Both the position numbers and the translations under genes were made by a program. From positions 372,001 through 436,000 of the forward strand of contig LMJI01000001.1 of the NCBI GenBank assembly GCA_001429255.1: a stretch of DNA of 64,000 nucleotides. The letters run 5' to 3'. Below are positions 51,501-58,506 of this stretch, piece after piece. Position 1 is the first letter of the stretch, and each line of letters begins with the position of its first letter. Source of the stretch: Cellulomonas sp. Root930 (GTDB taxonomy: Bacteria > Actinomycetota > Actinomycetes > Actinomycetales > Cellulomonadaceae). A model generated the notes under the pieces. The model searched no databases. It was not told where the DNA came from and saw nothing but the letters and a program-made list of their open reading frames with translations.

Positions 51501-52926
51501 GCCGCGTGGAGGTCAGGCGGGCGAGCTGCTGCAGCGCGTCGTACGCCGAGACACCCCACGGGGCGCGCTCGGCGTGCAGCGCGTCCACGTACGCCCGGAG
51601 GCGTTCCCGTGTGGCGACCAGCTCGCTGCGCAGCGCGACGACGCCGTTCGCGTCGACCGCGGGTGCCTCGAGAGTCATCGCGCCGAGCAGGCGTCGCGCG
51701 ATCGCGGACCGCCAGCCGGCGTCGGGGGCGACGTCGAGCAGCAGGTCGCCCAGGCCCAGCGCGCCCAGCCGGTCCGCGAGCGCGGTGGCCGCGCGGCGGT
51801 GCCCGGGCACGTACAGGACGGTGCGACCGGTCGCGGCGGCATCGGCGACGAGGGCCGCCAGGGTGCCGGTGACGTCGGCACCGGCGGGGGCGTCGACGAA
51901 CAGGTGCGTGCCGGTGGCCACCACGTCGAGCACGTGCTGCTGCGCGGGATCGAGGTCGCCGACGCCGCGCTCGTGCCCGGGGTCCCGGTCGCCCCGGACC
52001 GGGACGGGCAGCACCCGACGCAGCCGCGCCCGGGACTCCTCGACGCCCGCGAGCGCGGAGACGACCTCGTGGCGCTCGAGCGTGCCGGACAGGCTGTCCA
52101 GGTCGTCGACCAGGATCTGCCCGGGGTGGACGAAGGTGCCGACGACGACGCGCTCGCTCAGGGAGAAGTCGTCGAGCACGGCCTCCCCCAGCGACGTGAG
52201 CCGCTGGAGCGCGCCGCGCGGGTCGAACCCGTTCGACGTGAAGGTGCCGCGCGCGACGGCACCCGGGTCGAGCAGTGCACCGCGGGCGCGCAGGGCCCGC
52301 GCGAGCACGGGGTTCACCTCGAGCGACGGCTCGAGCGCGAGCTCGTAGTCGCTCTCGCCCGAGCCGCGGGCGCGCAGGGTGACGGGGCGCAGGAGGACGG
52401 GAGCGCGGACGGTGCGCGGAGCCGCGGCGTCGTGCTGCTCGCCCTCCCCCGACCGCTGACGCGTCACCGAGGCGAGCGCGGCGACGTCGTCGCTGGCGAT
52501 GTCCGGGGTGGTGCGCTCGGTCCAGGTGGCGACGCCGATGGCCAGGGACGTGGGCGCGATCCCGTACCGCTGCGCGTACACGGCGGCGCGGGCGCTCACC
52601 GCCCGGGCGCGACGGCGGGCGGTCGAGAGGGCCGACCCCTCGCGGATCAGGTTGGACAGGCGCGTCTCGCGGCCGGCGAACAGCTGCGAGATGCCGGACG
52701 GGTGCGCGGCCGACAGGTCGAGCGCGGCGTCGCCGAGCAGCTCGACGTCGACGAGCGTCGACCCCCCTGCGGCCTCGACGAGCGAGGCGCGCCAGGTGGC
52801 GACGGCTCCTTCGAGGAGCTCGGCAGGCGTGGGGGGCTCGACGAGCACCGGGCGGTCGGCTGGGTCTGCGCCGGTCTCAGGAGCCTGGTCGGGTCCCGGG
52901 CCGGAGGCGCGCACGGGGACGGTCAC
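48541..52926 (-). CDS. Large SF1-helicase-like protein with REase-like domain, degenerate ATPase motifs
   Basis: This 1461-residue protein has the layout of the DUF4011/SF1-helicase/Vsr-type endonuclease family. Its DUF4011-like N-terminus leads to a helicase core at about residues 330-1180, but the Walker A site reads DAPAGADVTGT from Asp345, without the GKT/S lysine. The Walker B equivalent is VVIDSAAH (Asp889) where DEAS/DEAQ is expected, and motif III is VVGDARC. A nuclease-like fold follows (about residues 1190-1290) with LTDDAEYTAERSVRVRDRL and GWSVIRVWS, like DUF559/Vsr. The C-terminal 80 residues look like a small DNA-binding domain. It may bind DNA without hydrolysing ATP. Confidence 0.8.
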   Translation of the reverse strand: MTVPVRASGPGPDQAPETGADPADRPVLVEPPTPAELLEGAVATWRASLVEAAGGSTLVDVELLGDAALDLSAAHPSGISQLFAGRETRLSNLIREGSALSTARRRARAVSARAAVYAQRYGIAPTSLAIGVATWTERTTPDIASDDVAALASVTRQRSGEGEQHDAAAPRTVRAPVLLRPVTLRARGSGESDYELALEPSLEVNPVLARALRARGALLDPGAVARGTFTSNGFDPRGALQRLTSLGEAVLDDFSLSERVVVGTFVHPGQILVDDLDSLSGTLERHEVVSALAGVEESRARLRRVLPVPVRGDRDPGHERGVGDLDPAQQHVLDVVATGTHLFVDAPAGADVTGTLAALVADAAATGRTVLYVPGHRRAATALADRLGALGLGDLLLDVAPDAGWRSAIARRLLGAMTLEAPAVDANGVVALRSELVATRERLRAYVDALHAERAPWGVSAYDALQQLARLTSTRPTPKTTVRLSPDVARVLDAERRADLTTDLVRAGELGAFRLRPTDTPWYGADLRTRADADNVVRRLARVLDSTLPALVERTAQVAAETGLTQATTVVAWAEQLTMLDGVRAALDVFQPIVFERTAADLVAATATKEWRAERGMEMGYWLRRRLRKQSKDMVRPGRPVADLHAGLLEVQAQREIWQAHCPSGGWPRLPDGLEHIEEEFAAVRADLDALDEVLATTPGGAGLSSLPFAALTERLTRLRSDTDALSDLPDRTGLLHRLRSAGLGALVDDLATRRIDPALAPAELDLAWWSTVIEQILSEDPALAGYDGTALGAMSAQYATLDRAHVKSLSGPVLGAVVGHVSHALRQHREQAEALFADLVEERLTSLRDTVVRHPEVARRLRPVIAASPMLVPQLLPPTRTVDLVVIDSAAHLPVEVALAAVARGRQVVVVGDARCASGSAVRELADVLPSVALRADSSRRDPYLTAFLAAHGYAGVLRATPLPQYRPLVGLDLVDGTGMPDRDTGSVDSTREEVEHVVELVLTHALLRPDESLAVITATSTHAEAVREAVLSEVRGNPALAAFFDSGRVDPFVVTDLPNVAGLRREAIILSLGLGRTPHRRVLHTFGPISAPGGDALLLDALGSTRHRLTVVACFGADDLDPERLRGPGPRLLADLLAFAARRGAGQDVSDLVTPPEPTDPLLRTLAAATAAADEALAAATEPDRLLLDLAERLWKHGLLVEADHGIPGGDRIPLVVGHPDLPGEMLVAVLTDDAEYTAERSVRVRDRLTADRLERVGWSVIRVWSAAAFMDPQAEVDRIRRAVHARVPAPAAPRSAPLQLGLLDEADETEELPTPESSAARAAARASAHPDEPRPATGVWSTVEVIEAADASPAEPAEPAEPAAPSDSGTDAADEPPSRALQLALAVPTLQRPDVRRGLPIGAYSDDQLDELVTWLQSDEKERTREQLAAALRDELGITRRSYRIDTAVRSAITRAMR

Positions 52927-52997
52927 GCTGGAACGCTAACCGCGCTGCCGCGTGATCTCGGGCATGGCGCGCCGTAGGGGGCCGACCCGGACACACA

Positions 52998-53033
52998 GAG
53001 AGCGGGACGGGTCAGGGGACCCGTCCCGCTCTC
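52998..53033. terminator. Perfect 16-bp hairpin downstream of the peptide genes
   Basis: GAGAGCGGGACGGGTC and GACCCGTCCCGCTCTC pair completely around an AGGG loop. It isolates the peptide operon from the helicase-like gene. There is no T run. Confidence 0.8.
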
Positions 53034-53043
53034 CGGACGCGAA

Positions 53044-53084
53044 GACGGTGCGCACCGCGCAGGGGGCAGGCGATGCGCACCGTC
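53044..53084. repeat. 11-bp inverted repeat
   Basis: GACGGTGCGCA and TGCGCACCGTC flank a 19-base spacer. It could be a second hairpin or a two-site operator for the helicase-like gene about 120 bases further on. Confidence 0.55.
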
Positions 53085-53285
53085 AAGACGAGTGTGCGGC
53101 ACGAATACGGTGCTGGTCAAACGTCCAGGCCGCCCATGCGGGTGAATCCCGCGGGTGGAATCGCCAACCTGGGAAGACCCTGAGATGCACCCCGGAGAGC
53201 GCCGGATGGCGCGCACCGGTCCGTGTGCCGCGTGCGGGCGTCACCGCACCGTGGTCGAGGCGTCGGAGGGCTCAGGTCCCGCTGG

Positions 53286-53420
53286 TCACGAGCCACCCTT
53301 GCAGCACGGCTGAGCGAGCACGGAGGTGCCGGCCGCGGGTGGGGTGAGGGCTGCTCCCGTGACACCCGTGAGGGCGGTGACGGCGAGGACGAGGGTCAGG
53401 GCGATGCTGCGCTTCTTCAT
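53286..53420 (-). CDS. Small secreted propeptide 2 (44 residues, ends in AQPCCKG-GS)
   Basis: The ATG at 53420 follows GGAAAGG at good spacing. The product has a basic start (MKKRSIAL), a hydrophobic stretch to about residue 25, a small-residue linker, and VLA-QPCCKGGS at the end. V at -3 and A at -1 allow cleavage before Gln37, which would release an octapeptide. The 21 bases encoding AQPCCKG are identical to those of the neighbouring peptide gene. It has no recognised family. It is the second of two tandem copies downstream of an XRE-TPR regulator. Alternatives: a metal-binding or antimicrobial peptide. Confidence 0.75.
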   Translation of the reverse strand: MKKRSIALTLVLAVTALTGVTGAALTPPAAGTSVLAQPCCKGGS

Positions 53421-53451
53421 GAGAGACCTTTCCGAGTACGTGTCATTCCTC

Positions 53452-53489
53452 ACGCGTCGCCGCCTCCGGGGGCAGCTGCGGCGACGCGT
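53452..53489. terminator. 12-bp hairpin between the two peptide genes
   Basis: ACGCGTCGCCGC and GCGGCGACGCGT pair perfectly around a 14-base loop, 13 bases after the peptide-1 stop. It may terminate or process the transcript so that the first peptide is made in greater amount. Confidence 0.65.
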
Positions 53490-53502
53490 CCTGACGGTGG
53501 TC

Positions 53503-53625
53503 TCAGAACGTGCCCTTGCAGCACGGCTGAGCGGTGACGGGGGCGTCGGCGGACGAGCCCGTGGCTCCTGCAACACCGGCGAAAGCGGCGAGGGCGATGG
53601 CCAGGGCGATGCTGAGCTTCTTCAT
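53503..53625 (-). CDS. Small secreted propeptide 1 (40 residues, ends in AQPCCKG-TF)
   Basis: The ATG at 53625 follows GGGAAGG. The product has MKKLSIAL, a hydrophobic core to about residue 20, a polar linker and VTA-QPCCKGTF at the end; the -3/-1 residues V and A would allow release of an octapeptide with N-terminal Gln. It is a close paralogue of the peptide at 53286-53420: both start MKK-SIAL and share AQPCCKG, with free variation between. The gene follows the XRE-TPR regulator in the same direction, with 119 bases between them holding a palindrome. This order matches signal-peptide genes of RRNPP systems. No export or uptake gene is nearby. Confidence 0.78.
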   Translation of the reverse strand: MKKLSIALAIALAAFAGVAGATGSSADAPVTAQPCCKGTF

Positions 53626-53645
53626 GAGGGTGCCTTCCCGAGGAC

Positions 53646-53664
53646 GTACGGGGCTGTCCCGTAC
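53646..53664 (-). promoter_or_regulatory. Candidate operator upstream of the peptide genes
   Basis: GTACGGG-N5-CCCGTAC is a 7-bp inverted repeat, 20 bases before the peptide-1 ATG. It is the obvious candidate for binding by the XRE-TPR regulator. It may also act as an mRNA leader hairpin. Confidence 0.55.
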
Positions 53665-53744
53665 ACCTGGAATGGTCCCTAGCCCGTGTCTGGACCGCAA
53701 TGACGCAGGACAACGGGGGGGTAGACATCGGCTCGAGGCCGGTT

Positions 53745-55055
53745 TCAGACCCGCCTGGGCGGCGGGAGGACTCCGCGGATGCCGGCCGCCGCGAGCGCCC
53801 GGCCGTACGCCTCCACCACGCGCTCGTCCTCGTCGCCGGCCACGCGGAGGCGATCGCCGATGCGGCGCCAGAGCACCGCGGCGGACCGTCCCGACGAGAT
53901 CATGTCCAGCAGCTCGGCGGCGGAGCGGTACTGCTTGACGGCCTCGGTGCGGGCGCTCTGCGCGAGCATGGCGTCGCCCAGGGCCTCGTGCGCGGACGCG
54001 GCGTCGCGGCGCACTCCCTCGCGGAGCAGGTCGACCGACTGCTTCGCGTACTGCTGGGCCCGCGCCGGGTCCTCCAGCAGCAACCAGGCGCGGGACCGGA
54101 CCGAGTCGGCGCGGGCCAGCTCGATCTGCGACTCGCCGACCTCGAGCGCGGTCTGCGCGGCGTCGAGGTCGGCGAGCGCCTCGGCCGGCCGCGGGGGGTC
54201 GACCGAGACGAGCAGCAGCGCCCGGTCCAGCCGGAGGCGCGGCAGGTCTCGGTCGATCTCGTCGGACCCCGCGAGCGCGATCGCCGCCTCGAGCTGCTCC
54301 AGGGCGGCGTCGGGCTCCCCCAGGGCGTCGTCGACGAACGCCAGGTTCCAGTGCACCGACGACACCGCGCGCGCCGAGCCGTGCCGCCGCGTGTGCGCGA
54401 GCAGCTGCCGGCCGCGGTAGCGCGCGTACGTGGTGTCCCCGCGGGCGATGTAGGCCCAGATGATCGTCGACTCCAGGCGCACCACCTCGTCGCTGCCGGC
54501 CACCGACTCGGGCAGCTGCGCCAGCAGGGCCTCCCCGCGTGCGACGGCCCGGTGCAGGTCCGCGAACTCGGTCAGCGCCATGACGATCCGCATCGCCGCG
54601 TAGGCGGCCTGGGTGTACCGGCGCGCCTCCATCAGCTGCGCACAGACGCCCTCCAGCGCCTCGACCGACGCCTCCAGGTCTCCCGCCAGGTCGAGGGCCT
54701 CCGCGTGCGCGAGCCCGACACGAGCGGCGGTGTCCACGTCGAGACCGGACAGCTGCACCTGCGCGAGCACGTCGGCGGCCTGGGCTGCCTCGCCCATCCG
54801 GGACAACCGGCGTGCCTCGATGAGCGCCCCCTCGGCGGAGCGGTACTCGGGCGCCTCCTCACCGTCGAGGAGGAACGCCACGGACACGCCCAACACGTCG
54901 GCCACGCGGGCCAGGGCGTCCTCGCCGAGGGTGCGGCGGTCGCGCTCGACGTGGGAGATGTAGGTGGGGTGCACTCCGGCCCGACGCGCGAGCTCGCCCT
55001 GGCTCAGCCCGGCCTTCTGCCGCGCGTCGCGCACACGTCTGCTCAGCGGATTCAC
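53745..55055 (-). CDS. XRE helix-turn-helix regulator with TPR domain (RRNPP-like)
   Basis: This 436-residue protein begins at the GTG at 55055. The first 65 residues are an XRE domain (LSQGELARRAGVHPTYISHVERDRRTLGEDALARVADVLGVSVAFLLDG). The rest, about residues 75-420, is a series of paired helices of tetratricopeptide type (such as AALEQLEAAIALA and AYAAMRIVMAL). HTH-TPR proteins of this length are the receptors of RRNPP peptide signalling, where the TPR solenoid binds a re-imported oligopeptide. The two genes downstream encode small exported peptides with a common C-terminus. In Actinobacteria such regulators also act in stress or development without known peptide, so the pairing is the key evidence. 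Confidence 0.88.
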   Translation of the reverse strand: MNPLSRRVRDARQKAGLSQGELARRAGVHPTYISHVERDRRTLGEDALARVADVLGVSVAFLLDGEEAPEYRSAEGALIEARRLSRMGEAAQAADVLAQVQLSGLDVDTAARVGLAHAEALDLAGDLEASVEALEGVCAQLMEARRYTQAAYAAMRIVMALTEFADLHRAVARGEALLAQLPESVAGSDEVVRLESTIIWAYIARGDTTYARYRGRQLLAHTRRHGSARAVSSVHWNLAFVDDALGEPDAALEQLEAAIALAGSDEIDRDLPRLRLDRALLLVSVDPPRPAEALADLDAAQTALEVGESQIELARADSVRSRAWLLLEDPARAQQYAKQSVDLLREGVRRDAASAHEALGDAMLAQSARTEAVKQYRSAAELLDMISSGRSAAVLWRRIGDRLRVAGDEDERVVEAYGRALAAAGIRGVLPPPRRV

Positions 55056-55087
55056 GTACTCACGATAGGGACCGTCGCCGCGACCGG

Positions 55088-56065
55088 CTACATCGTGACG
55101 ACCACCTTCGCCCGTGCGTGGTCGCTCTCGAGGTACCGCAGGGCGTCCGCCGCGGCGGGCAGCGGGTACGTCCGGTCGACTGCCGGGGTGATCGTCCCGG
55201 CCTCCGCCAGCTCGCGCAGGGCGTCGAGGTGCTCGGCGCCCGGCCGCGTGGACAGGGAGACGATCCGCTGCCGCCGCGCGAACGCTGCCGCCAGCCGGCT
55301 CCGCACCAGCAGGACGATCGGGCCGAGCAGCGAGCCACCCTCGTACACCCCCCCGCCGGACAGGACCAGGGTCCCGTCGGGCGTCAGCGCGCGGCGCAGG
55401 TCGCGCAGGGAGCGGTTGCCGACGAGGTCGAGCACGACGTCGTACCGGCGGTCGCCCCGGAACGCGTCGTCGCGCGTGTAGTCGACCACGTGATCGGCGC
55501 CGAGCGACCGGGCGAGGTCGACGTTGCGGGTGCTGCAGACCGCCGTCACCTCGGCGCCCCACGCGTGGGCCAGCTGCACCGCGAACGTCCCGACGCCCCC
55601 GGACGCACCGTTGATCAGCACGCGTCGGCCGGGCTGGACCAGCCCGTGCAGACCCTGCAGGGCGGTCGTCCCCGCGAGGGGCACGGCCGCGGCCTGCTCG
55701 AACGTGAGGTTCCGCGGCTTGCGCGCCACGAGCCGCTCGGGAGCGCTCACGTACTCCGCGAGCGCTCCGTCCGACTCCCCGTAGACCTCGTCGCCGACCT
55801 GCAGGCCGGTGACGTCCCGGCCGACCGCCTCGACGGTGCCGGCGAAGTCGGAGCCCCGGATCGGCTCCTTCGGTCCTCGTCGGCCGAACTCCGGAGACAG
55901 CCGCGCGATGTACGGGTCGCCCCGCATGAGGTGCCAGTCACGGGCGTTCAGCGACGCCGCGCGCACCCGCACCAGCACCTCGTCGGCCGCGGGTACCGGT
56001 TGCTCGACGTCGTCGAGCGTGAGCACGTCCGGGGAGCCGTAGCGGCTCTGCACGATCGCCTTCAT
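55088..56065 (-). CDS. MDR-superfamily NAD(P)-dependent quinone oxidoreductase-like
   Basis: This 325-residue protein belongs to the zinc-independent quinone-oxidoreductase branch: GSDFAGTVEAVGRDVTGLQVGDEVYG and the nucleotide-binding INGASGGVGTFAVQLA. The zinc-binding cysteines of true alcohol dehydrogenases are lacking. Two TetR-type operators lie between its start and the adjacent TetR gene, so it is probably induced by an electrophile or drug. It ends 32 bases before the XRE-TPR gene. Confidence 0.93.
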   Translation of the reverse strand: MKAIVQSRYGSPDVLTLDDVEQPVPAADEVLVRVRAASLNARDWHLMRGDPYIARLSPEFGRRGPKEPIRGSDFAGTVEAVGRDVTGLQVGDEVYGESDGALAEYVSAPERLVARKPRNLTFEQAAAVPLAGTTALQGLHGLVQPGRRVLINGASGGVGTFAVQLAHAWGAEVTAVCSTRNVDLARSLGADHVVDYTRDDAFRGDRRYDVVLDLVGNRSLRDLRRALTPDGTLVLSGGGVYEGGSLLGPIVLLVRSRLAAAFARRQRIVSLSTRPGAEHLDALRELAEAGTITPAVDRTYPLPAAADALRYLESDHARAKVVVTM

Positions 56066-56074
56066 GACAGTCCT

Positions 56075-56111
56075 CCTTACGCCGTAAGGGAAGACTGTCT
56101 TACAACGTAAG
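56075..56111 (-). promoter_or_regulatory. Two TetR-type operators
   Basis: CCTTAC-GCC-GTAAGG (56075-56089) and CTTAC-AAC-GTAAG (56099-56111) are near-identical inverted repeats with centres 23 bp apart, between the TetR stop and the oxidoreductase start. Centre spacing of about two helical turns suggests two dimers on the same face of DNA. Confidence 0.75.
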
Positions 56112-56116
56112 GTTGG

Positions 56117-56797
56117 TCAAGACCCCGCGCGCCGCTCCAGACCGTCGAGCAGCAGATCCAGCCCGAACTCGAACTCCGTGCGGTCGTCGCACCAGCCGAT
56201 GGTCGAGTCGGGGTCGTCGTGCGCGACCTCCGCCAGCATCGCGGTGAGGAACGGGAGGTCGGCGGCGAGGTCGGCCGGCACGGGTGCCGTCGACTCGCCG
56301 GGGTCGGGGTCGAACAGCTCCTGGGAGAAGCCCAGCGCCCGGCTGCCCAGGGCGTGCAGCGCGTGGTGGATGAGGTCGTACGACAGCCCGCCCTCGTGCA
56401 GGAGGCCGACGAGCCGGTCGTGGTAGCGCACCACGTTCGGGCTCACCGCCGAGCGCGTCTCCAGCACGCGCGGGGCCCAACGGTGCCGGAGCAGCACCCG
56501 GCGGGCGGTGAGGATCCGGGCGCGCACGGCGGCCTTCCAGTCGTCGCCGCGATCCAGGCCGTCGACGGCCTCGTTGATCTCGGCGACCACCAGGTCCACC
56601 GCGCCGTCCAGCAGGTCCGCCTTGTTGGCGACGTGGTGGTACAGCGACATCGCCTCGGCGCCCAGCTCGTCGCCCACCCGGCGCATGGTGACCGCGTCGA
56701 TCCCGTGCTCGTCGGCGATCGCGACCGCCGTCCGCAGCACGCGCTCGCGGCTGAGCGGGAGGCGCTGCTCAGGCACCTGGACCGGGTCGGCCGTCAC
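56117..56797 (-). CDS. TetR-family regulator with TetR_C tetracycline-repressor-type domain
   Basis: This 226-residue protein starts at the GTG at 56797. The helix-turn-helix reads LRTAVAIADEHGIDAVTMRRVGDELGAEAMSLYHHVANKADLLDG, which is the TetR/ActR subfamily. The C-terminal ligand domain is of the classical tetracycline-repressor type. It most likely binds the two operators 56075-56111 and represses the oxidoreductase downstream. Confidence 0.93.
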   Translation of the reverse strand: MTADPVQVPEQRLPLSRERVLRTAVAIADEHGIDAVTMRRVGDELGAEAMSLYHHVANKADLLDGAVDLVVAEINEAVDGLDRGDDWKAAVRARILTARRVLLRHRWAPRVLETRSAVSPNVVRYHDRLVGLLHEGGLSYDLIHHALHALGSRALGFSQELFDPDPGESTAPVPADLAADLPFLTAMLAEVAHDDPDSTIGWCDDRTEFEFGLDLLLDGLERRAGS

Positions 56798-56844
56798 GCG
56801 ACATCACCTCTCTCCTCAGCGGATCGTACGAGGTGAGCGTCGGG

Positions 56845-58275
56845 TCAGTGCGACCGGACCCGGCTCCGGACGCGTGCCGGCACGCCGCGGCGGCGCACCC
56901 GGGTGATCCGCCGCGGCGCCGCGGCCCCCCGCACCACCGTCCCGTCGGCCGCGGCGAGCCGTCGCTGCGCGGCCGCGTAGGCGGGCACCAGCAGGACGAC
57001 CGCCCCGATCCACGCCAGCGGGTTGCCCCAGACCACGCCGCTGTACCCGTAGGCCGCCCCGAGCACGCCCGCGGCGCCGACGCGGCAGACCAGCTCGATC
57101 ACGCCGGTCATGGTGGGGACGGCCGTCTGGCCGAGGCCCTGGAGGGCTCCGCGCAGCACGAACAGCACGCCGAGGACCACGTAGAGCACCCCGTTGACCA
57201 GCAGGTAGTGCGCGGCCATGTCGACGACCCGCTCCTCCCCCGCGCCCACGAAGACGCCGATGATCGCGGACCCGCCGGCCACGAGCACCACACCCAGGAC
57301 AGCCGAGCCGACGACCGAGATCCACATGCCCTGCACGACGCCCTCCCGGATGCGGTCCAGCCGGCCGGCGCCCAGGTTCTGCGCGACGAACATCGACACC
57401 GCCAGGCCGAGCGACGCCAGCAGCGCGACCGCGAGCCCGTCCACCCGCGCGGCCGTGGTGTACGCGGCGACCGCGTCGGAGCCCAGCGCGTTCAGGCGCA
57501 CCTGCACGGCGAGCGTGCCGATCGCGATGATCGACGCCTGGAAGCCCATGGGCAGGCCGAGCCGCAGGTGCTTGCGCAGCTCGGCGCCACTGACCCGCCA
57601 GTCGGCGCGGTGCACGTGCAGGACGGGCACGCGGCGCCGCACGAACTCGAGGCAGAGGGCCACCGAGACGCCCTGCGAGAGGACCGTCGACCACGCCGCA
57701 CCGGCCACGCCCATCCCCAGACCGGCCACCGCGCCGACCACCAGGACGATGTTCAGGACGCAGCTGAGCGTGAGGAAGATCAGGGGCGTGCGCGAGTCAC
57801 CGATCGCCCGGATGACCGCCGACAGGAAGTTGAAGAACATCATCGTGCTGGCGCCGAGGAAGCTGATGACCGCGAAGGTCGTCGCCTCCGGGAGCAGCTC
57901 CTCGGGCGTGTGCATCAGCCGCAGCGCCGGGCCCGCGAGCAGGGGCGCCGCCACGGTGAGCACCACGCTGGTCGCCGCCGACAGGACCGCCCCGGCCGCG
58001 ACCGACCGGCGCACCGCGGCGTGGTCCCCGGCGCCGAACGCGTGCGCGGTCGGGATCGCGAAGCCGTTCGTCATGCCCCACGCGAAGCCGAGCAGGAGGA
58101 ACAGCAGCGCGCCCGTGGCGCCCACGGCGGCCAGGGAGTCGACGCCGAGCACGCGGCCGACGACGACGGCGTCGGCCGCTTGGTAGAGCTGCTGGACGAC
58201 GTTGCCGACGAGCAGGGGGACGGCGAACAGGAGGATGACGCGCCAGGGACGACCGGCGGTGAGGACCTTGGGCAC
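56845..58275 (-). CDS. MATE-family multidrug/sodium efflux transporter
   Basis: This 476-residue protein has twelve membrane segments in two bundles. The N-terminus has AVPLLVGNVVQQLYQAADAVVVGRVLG, typical of MATE exporters, and LGLPMGFQASI starts the second bundle. It would pump cationic drugs in exchange for sodium or protons. An 18-bp palindrome lies 74 bases upstream; the nearest regulator (TetR, 47 bases after it) recognises a different box. Confidence 0.93.
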   Translation of the reverse strand: MPKVLTAGRPWRVILLFAVPLLVGNVVQQLYQAADAVVVGRVLGVDSLAAVGATGALLFLLLGFAWGMTNGFAIPTAHAFGAGDHAAVRRSVAAGAVLSAATSVVLTVAAPLLAGPALRLMHTPEELLPEATTFAVISFLGASTMMFFNFLSAVIRAIGDSRTPLIFLTLSCVLNIVLVVGAVAGLGMGVAGAAWSTVLSQGVSVALCLEFVRRRVPVLHVHRADWRVSGAELRKHLRLGLPMGFQASIIAIGTLAVQVRLNALGSDAVAAYTTAARVDGLAVALLASLGLAVSMFVAQNLGAGRLDRIREGVVQGMWISVVGSAVLGVVLVAGGSAIIGVFVGAGEERVVDMAAHYLLVNGVLYVVLGVLFVLRGALQGLGQTAVPTMTGVIELVCRVGAAGVLGAAYGYSGVVWGNPLAWIGAVVLLVPAYAAAQRRLAAADGTVVRGAAAPRRITRVRRRGVPARVRSRVRSH

Positions 58276-58348
58276 AGCGGAACCTTGAGACGGAGGGGCG
58301 GGGGTCGTACGTCCGCGGGGGTCGGGGTGCCGGGTCGCGTCGCACGTC

Positions 58349-58366
58349 GATCGTATCGATACGATC
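58349..58366. promoter_or_regulatory. 18-bp palindrome upstream of the MATE gene
   Basis: GATCGTATCGATACGATC is a perfect palindrome, the longest uninterrupted one in the window. Such sites are typical of TetR-, GntR- or PadR-type repressors. No gene for the repressor is adjacent. Confidence 0.7.
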
Positions 58367-58506
58367 CCGCCGGGACGAAGCTAATTGATGCAGGTCACAG
58401 CGCCTGTACCGCCGGGATCCGGAGGACTCGGGCATCCCGGGCCCCGGACATGGCTGCGGGCGCCGGCGATGGTCGCCGACGCCCGCAGTGGTAGGGCCTG
58501 TCGCGC

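Larger units (their letters stand above)
52927..53285. other. Non-coding stretch with two hairpins
   Basis: This 359-base gap lies between the peptide-2 gene and the helicase-like gene. It holds a terminator (52998-53033) and a second inverted repeat (53044-53084). No third copy of the peptide gene was found. The remainder shows no feature I can support. Confidence 0.6.

Noticed and set aside
47980-52977. Very long plus-strand open frame opposite the helicase-like gene
   Set aside because: It is a codon-phase shadow caused by GC-rich third positions; its protein is low-complexity and has no domains.
52927-53285. Third copy of the CCKG peptide gene
   Set aside because: Neither strand contains the QPCCKG coding sequence or an MKK start in this gap.
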